From Oasisia sp. SBJ-2009 (Eukaryota > Annelida > Polychaeta > Sabellida > Siboglinidae): 64,000 nt of DNA. The translations under genes were made by a program, and so were the position numbers. The stretch spans positions 46,803,513 to 46,867,512 of the forward strand of contig OZ024861.1 in NCBI GenBank assembly GCA_964017155.1, in the 5' to 3' direction. This document shows, piece after piece, positions 1 to 11,490 of the stretch. The notes under the pieces are model-generated. The model had not been told where the DNA came from. It searched no databases and saw only the letters and a list, made by a program, of their open reading frames with translations. The first letter of the stretch is position 1, and the number at the start of each line of letters is the position of its first letter.

Positions 1-297
1 ATGAATCATATGTGCTAAATGTTGATTAAAATTAATGTTAATATATGCATACCCGTACGATCGACTATATAATTATCAAACAGCATTTTATTTTGCAAGT
101 AGACCTATAGTTGATGTAAACTGTTCCTTTTGCGCTAATCTGGTATGGACAAGTTATTAAAGTTCCCATTGGTGCAATAAAGGGTTCCAATATCGATTTT
201 CTTCAAAATTAGTCGTCCACGTATGTACATGAATTGCTGTTGCCGACATATATCTAATCATGTCAATGCACATATATGCTCTTCTCTATCTCTGGCA
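1..297. other. Non-coding, nothing recognised
   Basis: AT-rich sequence without an ORF or repeat that I can identify. Confidence 0.5.
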
Positions 298-455
298 CAT
301 CCCTTTTAAAATTGACTCCTCTTTTAACGTCAGCCAATGAGATAGCCTACGAGGAGGGTGATCGGCCTCCGGTCATGTGGTATGATATTTTTGATTACTT
401 CAGCCACACGCTGTTCGTGTTACATGCAATGTTTAGGACGTGAATGGTTCATTCA
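298..455 (+). repeat. Left member of a diverged direct repeat
   Basis: Shares CATCCCTTTTAAAA, GATCGGCCTCCGG, TTCAGCCACACG and TTACATGCAATGTTTA with 1255-1405 in the same order. Identity is roughly 70% by eye. Confidence 0.55.
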
Positions 456-808
456 TCCGCACATATGGAATCACTCCCATGCGTTCCCGTTGTAGCCATT
501 TAATGTTGCCGCATACCGCATGGCGCGTCTCCATGACGCTTCCGTACATATGGAATCTTAGTGAAAAACCGCGCTGATTGGCTTATGTTCCATCATATGC
601 GTCTGTGACGTCATGAAACGTTACCGTAGCCACGAGTTGGCGTGTCGAGAACGACACCGATACTACAGCGGCTACAAACGAGACCAACATCTCGCACACC
701 TATACGCACGCCTCGCATGAAGAACTGATACATATACGGCAAACAAGTTTCATAGACACACGACTATGGGACACGTGAAGTCACTGAACGAGTGTGGGGT
801 GCAACCGT
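456..808. other. Non-coding, nothing recognised
   Basis: I see no gene, RNA or repeat that I can name here. Confidence 0.5.
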
Positions 809-1123
809 TTACGCCAATAGGCCAACTCGATCCTCGGTCGGAACACCCACATTCAGAGGTAAGATTGTGATACTTCTTCTTCTTCTTCTCCCCCTTGGCC
901 TTTTCCCTGGCACTCTCATGTCATCAACTGCTCTCACTTCGTTTTCTTCCATTCTCTGCATGTGTCCATACCAGCGTAGTCTCATTTCTCTTACTTTCTC
1001 TTGTATGCTACTCACACTTAGCTCCTTTCTGATGTCCACACTCTTTACTCTGTCTCTCAGTGTTACTCCTTTTATTTTTCTCAACATCCTCAAAAATATA
1101 TCTAATTCAGTCTTGTCTGTCAT
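809..1123 (-). pseudogene. RTE/Jockey-like LINE 3' ORF fragment
   Basis: The ORF contains GVTLRDRVKSVDIRKEL, MRLRWYGHMQRMEENE and RGRRRRR, the typical C-terminal tail after the RT of LINE ORF2 (family pattern 'RLRWYGHVxRM'). No start or catalytic domain; a relic. Confidence 0.75.
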
Positions 1124-1254
1124 GGTAGTTATTCACATACACATTGACGCATGCGCATAGTCCGAACAGGTAATGTCCAAAGACAGCCATCCTCTAGCGT
1201 CAGGGTAGCTGCGGCTGATGACGTCAGTACTGGTCAGCTCTTCTCTACCAATGG

Positions 1255-1405
1255 CACACCCCTTTCAAAAACTCGCCTAAAGTCAGCTAACGAAGTCGCC
1301 CACTCGCAGTCTGGTCGGCCTCCGGCCAAATGGTAATTTTGGGTGATTTCAGCCACATGCCGCTCATGTTACAAGCAATGTTTAAGATGTTAATGGGTCA
1401 TTATA
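1255..1405 (+). repeat. Right member of a diverged direct repeat
   Basis: Matches 298-455 in the same orientation; the two flank the RTE-like LINE fragment. They may be old terminal repeats or a segmental duplicate. Confidence 0.55.
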
Positions 1406-1604
1406 TTGGGATTCCCACCAGTCTTCCAACTGGGGCGAGTATTTGCACAGTTCCCACGACTGGCGCAGTAGCGACTGGCTTTATGACGACAACTGGGAGA
1501 TGACGACTGTAGTGGACGTGTCGACATGTTGTTAAATCCTTTTAAATGTATTAGTGCTGTGAATTTTTGCTCGCTCAGTATCTAGTCCAGGTTCCGGGGC
1601 AAAC

Positions 1605-1903
1605 CGCCCTTACAAAAAATAGCATTCAAATACCATTCAAATACCATTGGTTTTTGAATGTTTTTTGAATGGTACTTGAATGGTCCTAGGGGGTATAATG
1701 GCCAATGGTATTTGAATGCTATCTGAATGGTTTTTTGAATGATATTTTAATGGTATTTTGGATTCTTTGTATCGTTCAGTGGTATCGAATGGTATTTTAA
1801 ATTACCGTTCAGAATACCACTGAATCCTGCTGAAATATCACTGATACTGAATTGTATTCAATGGTAATTAATGGTATACCATTGTCTCTTTTTTGTAAGG
1901 GCG
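1605..1903. mobile_element. 299-bp MITE with CGCCCTTAC inverted ends
   Basis: Terminal inverted repeats CGCCCTTACAAAAAA are flanked by a 3-bp AAC on each side. The inside is filled with direct and inverted copies of AATGGTAT / ATACCATT. No coding capacity. Confidence 0.8.
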
Positions 1904-1909
1904 AACGTA

Positions 1910-2190
1910 AACGAGACGATGGATCAACGACTAATATCGCCGGGAAACTGAAATACCGATCCGTGATCTCCGATCGTTTCTCATTGGCACGCACCAACGG
2001 CAACGGCCACAGAAAGTCCATTGACTAAAACCCATTCGCTCCGACCAGAAAACAACAAAAACGAAACTTCTGTCGGATATGCGCAAGGCTCCGACCATGC
2101 AGCCAACAAAAAGCGAGAGGTTCTTCGCTGGTGCCATTGCCACTCTATTGAGATATATTTGTGCCTGTCGGTAAACGATCGAAACACTAC
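1910..2190 (+). pseudogene. Probable 5' side of the interrupted LINE
   Basis: The last codons before the LTR element fit the LINE RT motif continued at 7295. The remainder is too degraded to assign and carries no recognisable motif. Confidence 0.3.
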
Positions 2191-2293
2191 TAGATAAGAA
2201 CTCGTCTATTTTGTGTACATCCGTTTATTCACAGAGAACAAATGATGGAATTGCGTCTGGAAAGATGGGATAGAAGAAACATATTAGTCTCTA
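2191..2293 (-). repeat. 3' LTR (103 bp)
   Basis: The same length as the 5' LTR with four substitutions and no indels, which points to a moderately old insertion. It is preceded on the minus strand by the polypurine tract TTGGGGGAGA. Confidence 0.9.
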
Positions 2294-2423
2294 TCTCCCC
2301 CAAGTCATTGTGATAAGACACCTCGTCGGATTAGAAGTAGTGACTGGTGGACATTGATATGCTTCGTTATACAATCACAGTCTCACGGGGTGGACTACCC
2401 AACTTGCGAGATGAACATGGGGA

Positions 2424-4165
2424 TTATTCTGCCCCAAACACAACACTGGACATGTCATAGTCTCCTGATGTCTGCCATGCAGGACGCAGACGGACGCGTC
2501 TTTCTCTAGCAGGCGGTGTAGACCTACTCGGCGTGGCTGGGGACACTGGTACGCTTGGAGGAGTTACAGGTGGGTCAGCAGCCGGATCGGGTGTGTCGGA
2601 TGCAGGCTTTGTCGGGCTCGTTGGTGTTTTTCCATCCGGTCCAGCTGCTGGTGGATCGCCGTGTCCTGAGGTTGCAGTGTCTAGTTGTTCAAGATGTTCG
2701 GGTGGTGGGATGTGATTGCGCAGGTCGTGCAGTATATCACGTCGAGGTACACGAGTTTGGACGGGAGTGTATTTCCTGAGGAATCGTCGGTTTCTCAGTG
2801 TCACTCGTCCTGAGCCATCAACGCGTTTCATGTATTGATCATACTGGCGGACTTCGATGACCAATCCAGTTTTATCCCACTTGAGGGGGTTAGGGCCGGA
2901 CTGGTTCTGAATTCTCACATGGTCTCCTACAATGAGTGGTGGGAACTTCTTCGTGTGTTCAGACCATCTTTCTGCTGATTTCATGTGCCGAATGCGCAGA
3001 GCAGCTTCACGAGTGGCGAGAGTATCTCTCCATGTTTCGTGTGGTCTGTATCTACCGGGGAGAATAGGAATCAGGTCCTTGATGGGCCGACCAAAGACAC
3101 ACATTGCTGGGGATAACTTGGTGTCTCTATCTTGACAGTTTCTGTATTGCAGGATAGCACGTTGGAATGGGTCGACATCCAGGTCGCCATTGGGTGCAGT
3201 GTTGTCGGTGATCATCCGATTGACAGTCTTTACTCCTATCTCTGCGCGACAGTTGCTGTGAGGGAACGCGACTGATGACAGGCGATGGTGGACTCCCCAT
3301 TGTTTGAGAAATTCTCGAGTGTGGCTTGCAGTGAATTCGGGTCCTCCGTCGGAGGACAGCTCATCGGGAATGCCATATGTGACAAAGCAGTGACGGAGGA
3401 CATCCACCAGTCCGTGGGAACCTCCACAATAGGCCAGTTTGAGTATCGATCAGCGATGGCGAGGTAGTTGACACCCTTGTACGAGAAGTAATCCGCACAG
3501 ATGCACTGGAACGGGTAGTCTGGCATGGTGAGTGACATAGGAGGGGCGCTGGGCTGTGATGGTGCCATTCGATTGCAGTGGCTACAGTTTGTTCTGAGGG
3601 ATGTGATGGCGGGGGTGATGCCAGGCCAAAAGGTGGATGATTCAGCTCTAGAGATCATCGATGAGACGCTCTGATGAGCTGCATGAAGGGCGCTCAAGCA
3701 TGTCTGTCGTAGGGCGGGTGGAATCATGATGCGATTGCGGTAGATGATGACTCCGTCGACAACATGGAAGTTATCTCGATGTTGGTGATATTCCTGTAGT
3801 TTGACTGGCAGGTCGTGTCGAGACATCGGCATACCTGATTCGATCAATGTTAGCAGGTGGTTCATGTTGTCATCGCTGCTAGTGGCCTGGCGTACCTTGT
3901 CCCATGTGGACAACATGCCGTTTTCTGATGAGGTGTCAACACTTTATGTGATGTGATCATCGTTGCAACGAATGCCAGCGAGGAAGTGATGTCTCACTGC
4001 AGAATCTGACAGACTGTCTTCTTGATGTTGAGACATAGCAGACGATATGTCATCAGTAAGATGAAACCTTTCGGGCTGGGTGTCTCCTGTGGGGTGTCGT
4101 GATACAGTATCAGCGGCTTTGTTCTTCACGCCTGGGATATGGATCATCGTGAACTTGTAACGCAA
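2424..4165 (-). pseudogene. Integrase part of the LTR element (broken)
   Basis: After the end of RNase H (SRHP) and a stop codon at about 3945, the integrase begins. It has an HHCC zinc domain (HAAHQ...CSHC), a D-D-E core (ICADYF, SSDGGPEF, NCRAEIG) and a Pro-rich C-terminal tail. A frameshift near 3.40-3.42 kb splits the core between the first and second Asp. No chromodomain is visible. Confidence 0.8.
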
Positions 4166-4189
4166 CGTCTTCTCTTTCAGGTTCCTGAG

Positions 4190-4620
4190 TCGTTGTTCGA
4201 GATGTCATCCAGTGCGCGATCACCGATTTTTTTTAGCAGTGGTTTGTGATCAACTGCTATGATCATGTCCTTGCATCCCAGGACGAAGTACCTTGCCTTG
4301 TCCAGGGCGTCGGCGACGGCTAGAGCTTCCCCTTCTATGGGTGCATAGCGTGATTCAGCTGCATGAGTGAATCGACTGCCGACCAGTGTAATTTTCCATC
4401 CCGAGGAGCAGCAGAACAGAGCAACTTTTATGCATGAGCAGTGTTTTTGGAAGAGCCAGAATCCGGTGCCAGTCTTGGACCAGTCTGTCGCAAGGCAGGT
4501 CGGTCTGATCTTGTCAAATATCTTGACGCCCTGTTCTATCTCATTGACGATGATTCCCTTGGATTCTTCGAAAAGTTGGGTCTTTGTGTCATCCCATTCG
4601 AATATGACGTGCCAGGTTTG
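4190..4620 (-). pseudogene. RNase H part of the LTR element (frameshifted)
   Basis: Another minus frame encodes THAAESRYAPIEGEALAVAD and then AVDHKPLL, the Ty3-type RNase H signature. It is out of frame with the upstream RT and is broken again near 4190. Confidence 0.7.
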
Positions 4621-7121
4621 AGGAGAGATCTAAAGGGTAGCATACGGTCAGTCATGCTGAATGCATATGACACCTGGTTGACGAGTCCGAACCAGGAGCG
4701 GATATCGGTGATGTTACGCGGAACAGGGAATTCCATGATGGCTCTCAAGAATCGATTGCATGGTTGTACACTATCTGATGTGATTTGGAAGCCGGCGAAT
4801 TCAACAATGTCCTGACCGAATACGAATTTATCTGGGTTGATGGTGATTCCGTGCCGACCACATATGTCAAGCCATTTGCATGCTTGGAAGAAACTATCGT
4901 CCAGATTGTCTGCCCACAGTAGTGTGTCATCGATGCACTTGGTCTTGTTGGGGAAGTCCGATACGATTTCGTCGAAACGCCTTGAGTAGCCATCCCCTGA
5001 GGCGATGTATCCTTGGGGCGCTGTGCGGTATCTGTATCTTCCCCATGGTGTGATGAATGTTGTGAGGTGCTGGTCCTCTCTTTTCAGTGGGACGTTGTGG
5101 TACCCGTTCCATGCGTCAAACACGGTTTTGAGTGTACCTGGTGGTACTGGCCGTGCCTGGTGGAAAGGTGACTGTGTGTGGTGGGTTTCCCTGATTGCAT
5201 GCTGGTTGAGGGGTTGCATATCAACCGTCCGCCGAGGTTTCCCATTTTTCTTCGCGCATACAACCATGCGATGGCACCATGTCACCGGCTCTCCTACAGG
5301 TACTGGTTCGAGTACGCCCAGCCTGACATCACGGTCGAGTCCTGCTTTGACGTCCTCCTGCCAGTGGATTGGAACTGGAATTGGCGTATGATGTGCCACG
5401 GGCTTCGCGTCTGGGTCTATCATGAGGTGCAGTGGTGGTCCGTCCATCATTGGCAATGGCTGGTGTTCACATGTGTTGAACGTACTCGAGCCGTAAGCCT
5501 CCAGGATGAATTGGCGTAGCTTCTCGCGGTAGGCTGTTGTAGCTGGGAATGGCAGGGTTGTGGGTAGTGGTGGAGGCGTCTCGCGCCGCAGGCAGTCGCA
5601 GTCTGACGTGAGGCTGCTGTCACTCTCGGTATTGTTATCTTTGATAGCCGAGACTGTTTCTGGGGATCGTTCCATCTCGCCCACAGACGGGAACGTGGTG
5701 GATATCATGCCCAACTCGATGCAGGCCTCTCTGCTGAGGAAGAACTTGTCAGAGCTGTCGGTGACATACGTGACCTGTCGTGTCTTCAATTTGTTCCGAT
5801 CGTTGTCCTTGCCTGATATTCTGAGGATGACTGCTCCTAGAATTCTGATCCCTTTGTTGTTGGCAGCATGCATCTTAAGTGTTACCAGGATGAGTTTGTT
5901 AGTGCCGATTCCGAGGCGCGAGATGGTCTTCATGCCAGAGAGACAACTTTGACAGCCTGTGTCAGCCATGCAGGAGACAATGGCCGACTTTGGCTTGATG
6001 TTGACATTGAACCCAAGATCGCTGTAGTCGTCCGGCGATGTGCTGACAGTCAGATCGGCGAATAGCTGTGGTTTGGAATGTGTCCTGGTCCATGTGTCAG
6101 ATAGACGACTGTAGAGGTGGTGGTCCAAGCTGATGACTTTGGGAAAGCTGACTTCATCTGACGCGGTGCAGAGAGAATAATCGAATACCGCTCCATCATG
6201 TTCATCACTGGCCGACCTTGAAGTGTTCCTCTTGCTGGCAAGGCAGACATGCTCGAAGTGATTATTCTTGCCACAGCGTTTACAGGTGTGACCGTAGGCA
6301 GTGCATTCCTTCTGGCGGAGTTTCACGTGGGACCTCGCTCCGTGTCCTTTCTTGCCACAGTAGGTGCATAGGTCGGGCTTCTCGATAGAACCAGCGGCGT
6401 TGTTGTGTTTGTTGATTAGGCTTTCCTTCTTGTGCCGCCTGTATGAGCTGCTAGCAGCCTCAGCTCCTTGAGTCTGGGCGTGAAGCAGCCGTGAGGCAGA
6501 GCGCTTGCCGGATTCCTTTGCTTCCACAAACTGGAATATTTCCTCGAGGTTCATGTTCTGGTTGCGGTCCCCCATTATGTCCAGTTGTATGTCCTGGTCT
6601 GCGAGCCCGCGGGTAACACTGTCACAGAGGACTGGTTCGGTGTAGTTCACATCGTGTTTGCAGTGTGGACATTCGATGATGAATTTACATACTCCAGCTT
6701 GTCCGCGGAGTCTTGCACCGAATGCTCGAACTGGCTCGTCGTGATCCTGCCGCATGTCATGCAGTGTAACGCGTGCCACCATGATATTTTCTTCACGCAC
6801 AGCGAGACGTTTGATGGCGTTGAGGACGTCTTCTACAGCAAGGTGAGTGAGTGAGCCTCCGGCATTGCGAGATAAGTCCTTGCGCAATTGTTCATCACAA
6901 CACTCGAGGAGCTGGATGACCTTTTCCTTGCCTGTAATATGGGTGGCTTCGACATAGTCGGTCCATCTGGAGGTAAAGTATGCCCATTCCTCACTTGTTC
7001 CAGCAGACGATATCGTGGGGCGCTTGACTTTCTCGACCTTGGCCGAGGTACCGTCACCAGCATGTGACGTGTGAGTCGTAGCGTGGGTGGTAATCAGTGC
7101 AGCAGCGACGACACCTTCCAC
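4539..7121 (-). pseudogene. gag-protease-RT part of the LTR element
   Basis: An open stretch of 861 codons. The gag region (about residues 40-300) ends with CX2CX4H at 252-260, whose usual last Cys spacing is disturbed, and an intact CX2CX4HX4C at 280-293. The protease has Asp-Thr-Gly at 387-389. The RT has a catalytic Ile-Asp-Asp at 730-732, followed by the family's thumb segment (SWFGLVNQVSYAFSM). The frame is lost near codon 835 by a frameshift, so RT is separated from RNase H. Confidence 0.85.
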
Positions 7122-7172
7122 GTCTGGAGTTTTCCTTCGATGGGGCAGGCGATTTCAGGCATCTTGCAGGCT

Positions 7173-7186
7173 ACGCAGTTCCGTCA
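7173..7186 (-). promoter_or_regulatory. Candidate self-priming primer-binding site
   Basis: The 14 bases directly after the 5' LTR, TGACGGAACTGCGT on the minus strand, are complementary at 13 of 14 positions to ACGCAGTTCCATCA inside the LTR (7252-7239). No TGG-type tRNA site is seen here. In Tf1/sushi elements the primer site lies at this place and pairs with the transcript's own 5' end. Confidence 0.6.
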
Positions 7187-7289
7187 TAGATAAGAACTCG
7201 TCTATTTTGTGTACATCCGTTTATTCACAGAGAACAAATGATGGAACTGCGTCTGAAAAGATAGGATAGAAGAAGCATATTAGTCTCTA
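7187..7289 (-). repeat. 5' LTR (103 bp)
   Basis: It carries AATAAA on the minus strand (7220-7225), an initiator-like TTTTCAGACG near 7255, and TAGA/TCTA ends. At 103 bp it is very short for a Ty3-type element. Confidence 0.9.
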
Positions 7290-7294
7290 ACTAC

Positions 7295-8200
7295 GGTACC
7301 CGTGAACCGATTCTGCGCTGGATCAAAGCATTCCTCACCAGTAGGGTCCATCAAGCTGTCGTCGACGGGTGGGCTTCCAACATTGGCCAAGTTGTCTCAA
7401 GACTGGGATTGGGTTACTCAATGATCTGTCGTTGGTCCGACCCTGCTCCTCGGCTACGTCAATGACATCGACGGCAACATAAAGTCCACGGTGAGACTGT
7501 TTGCTGATGACACCAGCCTTCATCGGCAGATCAGCAAAACGCAGACATATGCCAACACTCTCCAAGAAGACCTGAACCAGCTTGAGCGTTGGGTGAACAC
7601 ATGGGAGGTTTCTTTCAATGCCAGCAAGTGTCAAGTTCTCACAGCAACATTAACGAGGAAGCCCTTCTACACAGACTACTGCCTTAATGGCGAATAACTA
7701 CAGAAGATGAAAAAAGCCAGGTACATATAGCTGGGTGTGCAGCTTTCCAAAGATCGTCACTGGAAGCGCACATCCGGGCTACGACAGCGAAGGCAAACAA
7801 GACAACTGCCTTCGACGGATCCTACACGACTTCTGCCCCACCAGCAGTGCAACGACGCTTGTCCCCCGGCTGGATCTCGACCCCATCCTCAACGAACTGT
7901 AGCCACGGCCACCACGATGTACAAAATCATGGGCGGCTTGGTCATTGCTTATGCCAGCCTCCAGAGCGACCAGAGGACACCCTGAGAAGCTACAGGACCC
8001 CTAGCTACTGCCGTAGTGACTCCCACATGCATTCCTTAATTCTTCCCTTCAGCAATACATTTGTGGAAACAAATCCATGAAATAACTATATCTGCCTATT
8101 CCCCCCAGGCCTTCAAACACATCACTGCTGTCTGGCTACGAGCCTCTGGCTCACACTAGAATTATCTATAGCAGGGTCCCCCTCACTTTTGACAGTTTCA
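7295..8200 (+). pseudogene. Degraded LINE reverse transcriptase (host of the LTR insertion)
   Basis: Frames on the plus strand read YGTREPILRWIKAFLTSR, then RLFADDTSLHRQ (the F-A-D-D catalytic box of Jockey/CR1-like RTs), WVNTWEVSFNASKC, and a C-terminal SFFP...LW-like segment near 8060. Several frameshifts are present. The 5' continuation lies left of the LTR element: ending at 2190 the frame reads KRSKHY, which with one copy of the duplicated ACTAC rejoins the 'KHYGTREP' motif. Confidence 0.7.
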
Positions 8201-9340
8201 TTGTGATTACCACAGTACTCATGAGAAGAGAAGAGAATTTCTAACGATCGGTGGTGGTGATGGAAACCCATTGAACCGATAACTGCTTCACTGACAATGT
8301 GTTATTGCACAAACGGCAAAATACATAACTGTTGCCATGGTGAAAATAACGTTAGTTGACGTACAACGTGCGTGAACAATACAATGTCAATGTCACGTGT
8401 GGCCTGACCGCGTCGCCTCTATTTGTGACGTGTGTGAACAATACAGTGACGTGAACTGTAATTTACTCTGTAGTGATGGCCTACGCTACACGAACATAGT
8501 TAAGTACACCTCGTCAACGTTTATGATCTTACACAACTTCATAGACAATTAATTTTATACAATATATACCCCCAATTATCCTCTACTGAAGTAATTTTCA
8601 AAGAAAATATATATTTCACGACTGACAAATTGCGGTATCGAAGCAACAATGTGTTGAACTTCATTTTCAATGTGCAACAAAGCGCTTTTGGGTACAAAGC
8701 GATACAACGGTGATTACGAAATCTATGTATTTGTAACAAAACGGGCACTAATAGGCCAACCCCGGTTGTGGCTATTCTCGATTGATCGGCCCACTATGAT
8801 GAAGACAAGTAGAAAATAGGCTTATAATCAGTGAGGATTATGGCATCCGTGGGCCTTATGCAAGGAGCAGAGCTTTGCCGCTATTTTCAGTACGGACAGG
8901 CCTGTGTGTGGTTCTGCCCCCCATGAAATATGAAGTAACGCTGTTTTACTGATGAAATGACCATACGGTTTTTCGGACTCCCTTGAAGTTCGCGTTCGTT
9001 TCAGGACCTGGTAGAACGAGCTCTCACCGGCAAAAAAGCGTCAGAAATCAAATCTATGGAAAATTCCAGAAACAGTGGATTGTAAAATTGTATCACATCC
9101 GTGAGCGAATCGGAGTTTGCGCGAACATTGCAAAATTGCATCTAGCTTAGCCTCGGTTACCCAGACTCCGTGAGGTGGCAGCACTTTTAAGCCCCCTCGA
9201 CTCCTCTTCTCGGCGTAGTTCCGCAGCCGACCGACAGTCGGTTAAGCGAGACTACATCCAGCTGTGAGCAACGAGAAGAAGAATTCCATAGCCTTAACGA
9301 TATTAGGGCCATAATTCAACATGTCATATTATTGCAGATA
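8201..9340. other. Intergenic, mostly unassigned
   Basis: Contains a short local duplication (GTGACGTG / GTGAACAATACA-type, about 8365-8450). Otherwise no feature is recognised. Confidence 0.4.
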
Positions 9341-9344
9341 ATCT

Positions 9345-9510
9345 GCAATAATACGACGTCAGGCATAATGAAGACAGGCATACTACGAATTCAAGCATAA
9401 TACGAAGTCAAGCATAATGCAAGCAAGCACAATACGAGCAAGAATGCCAGCTTGCATAATGCGAGATAGAATGCAAGCGAGCATAATACGACTTGGCATA
9501 ATCAGCACTC
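9345..9510. repeat. Degenerate ~20-bp GCATAATACGA repeats
   Basis: About eight loose copies of (A/G)GCATAAT(A/G)CGA with AAGCAAG-type spacers. The downstream sequence (GTGCTGCCATCTAGCG, 9521-9536) resembles one half of a CTCF-like site. Confidence 0.55.
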
Positions 9511-9539
9511 GCTAAGTTTGTGCTGCCATCTAGCGAACT

Positions 9540-10120
9540 ACGCCAACCTGAAAATTGAAAATACTGAAGTATCCCTTACATTAACAAATGTTTTGGCTCA
9601 GGCTATTCACCCGCGAGCTACTGGCTAAGTAACGTCAAGTCGAACTGTTATTTTGTTGTTTGTAATGCGCCTTATGTATCCTCTGGAACAATTATTAATA
9701 TGATATGAGGCAGAAAGTGAGTTTGGGCAGAAACCTAGCATTTAAATTATAATGATAGAGCATAATTAATGTATGTAATCAGCTTAATAATACATTTTCC
9801 GTTAATTATGTCATTTATGATTTTTTATGAGTAGTTACGTAATTTTTTTTATACAAATAAGGCAATATTAATTTTGTGTGAAAATACATGTGATAATTAA
9901 ACACATGTTCTTTTGTTTCTCTTAGGCATACTACTTGACCATATCTGTCACATGTCAACGTACAATGTCTGCAATTACGTGCATGTCATCACACGTACGA
10001 TGTCTTCCGTTACATAGTGTGACATTTGCTAATAAATGAAACCTGCCGCAACATCACATCGATTGTCATGCGTCGCTTACTGTCACTGTCAATCCGGTTT
10101 TAAAAGTGGGGGTACGGGTG
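9540..10120. other. AT-rich intergenic, nothing recognised
   Basis: No ORF or named repeat is seen. Confidence 0.45.
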
Positions 10121-10139
10121 ACCAATTTATATACACATA

Positions 10140-10330
10140 TGTATGCATATGCACGGGCGTCGATTGGTGGGGGACGGGGGGGACGCGTCCTCCCACTTTT
10201 CATGGTGGGGGGACAGCATAGGAATTGTCCCCCCCCCCACTTTTCAGTTCAAATAATTGTGAGGCTTATAGCCTGACTCAACACTCCTCTCTCTTAAAAG
10301 CCGCTACATAGGACTAGCTAGACAATAAAC
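10140..10330. mobile_element. Partial copy of the foldback repeat family
   Basis: GGGCGTCGATTGGTGGGGGA, GACAGCATAGGAA(A/T)TGTCC, TTTTTCAGTTCA and CCTCTCTCTTAAAA recur in order at 10668-10830. It is a direct-repeat neighbour of the next entry. Confidence 0.6.
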
Positions 10331-10334
10331 TCGC

Positions 10335-11490
10335 GATATGAAGTTCAGCAAAGTTATTTATCGCAAATTAACACGATGCAAACAAGTTTTGAGGCATGTT
10401 TTGCTATTAGTGCGCCATAATCCGTGACAGTAGTCATCACAGGAGGGTCATCGAACAGCCCGTGGCATTTATAAATACCAAAACGGCTTTGTTATTTCGC
10501 TGACATTGATGATTTAAAATTTGTCGCACAGAAAGGCCATTCGGAAAGTTTATAACTACCGGGAAAATGTAAGCCGCTGCCGGGCTCTATCAGTTTGCAA
10601 CCTTGTGTTAATATTATTAATAGGCTCTAGCCATCAAGCTTGGATTGGGAAATTCTACACAGGCACAGCATGGGCGTCGATCAATGGGGGACGAGGGGGA
10701 TGCTGACCACCCGACGGCCTAAGGGGGCCAGCATAGGAAATGTCCTCATACTTTTTCAGTTCATAAAATAAATTTACAGACATATATATAGCAAGACTGA
10801 TCACTCCCCTCTCTTAAAAACCATACATCGGTCTAGTAGTAAAATTAATAATAAGAACTAAGCTTCCGACTACCTAGTGGAAAATCACTAGATAAATTGC
10901 TTGGTTGGCAGCAGCCTGCAACTTGATCTAAGTCCAGTAAATATTCATCATGCCGGGCTCCGTCATTTTGCACCCTCGTATTTATATATAGCCATCAAAC
11001 ACATAATAGATTATTAATTTGTGTTTGCCCTGTCAACCCTTGGGTTGCAGCCTGGTCGCCTGAGTTATGAACTGAAAAAGTATGAGGACATTTCCTATGC
11101 TGGCCCCCTCAGGCCGTCGGGTGGTCAGCATCCCCCTCGTCCCCCACTGATCGACGCTCATGCTGTGCCTGTGTATAGAACGTCCCAATCCAACATTTTG
11201 ACAAAGACATTTGTTATCACTCAAATGGGAATATATTACACAAAGTGCAGGAATCCGCCGCTTATGCTGTAGGCGATAAGCATCAAGTGGGGGTGGGGTG
11301 TGAGTGGGGTGAAAGTGCAACACAAATTTCATCATTTTAAATGTGCTTGATGGCTAGAGCCTATTAATAATATCAACCCAAGGTTGCAAACTGATAGAGC
11401 CCGGCAGCGGCTTACATTTTCCCGGTAGTTATAAACTTTCCGATTGGCCTTTCTGCGCGACAAATTTTAAATCATCTAATACTTGGCATA
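10335..11490. mobile_element. Foldback element with >250-bp inverted arms
   Basis: The left arm (about 10511-10760) and right arm (about 11075-11480) are near-perfect inverted copies. They share AAAGTTTATAACTACCGGGA, GGCTCTATCAGTTTGCAACC, TAATAGGCTCTAGCCATCAA and GGGGGACGAGGGGGATGCTG. The segment at 10345-10405 matches, inverted, the second family member at 14480-14540. No transposase is seen. Confidence 0.75.

Larger units (their letters stand above)
2191..7289 (-). mobile_element. Complete but disabled Ty3-type LTR retrotransposon
   Basis: Two 103-bp LTRs (7187-7289 and 2191-2293) differ at four positions. A 5-bp target duplication, ACTAC on the plus strand, lies at 2186-2190 and 7290-7294. 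A purine tract GGGGGAGA precedes the 3' LTR. Termini are TAGA...TCTA rather than TG...CA. Coding order on the minus strand is gag (two zinc-knuckle regions), aspartic protease, reverse transcriptase, RNase H, integrase, as in Ty3 elements often labelled K02A2.6-like in marine invertebrates. Frameshifts near 4.61, 4.19 and 3.4 kb and a stop at about 3945 break the polyprotein, so this copy cannot be active. Confidence 0.9.

Noticed and set aside
9523..9536. Second CTCF site
   Set aside because: TCGCTAGATGGCAG matches only the core of the consensus (first bases differ), so it was not listed as a site.
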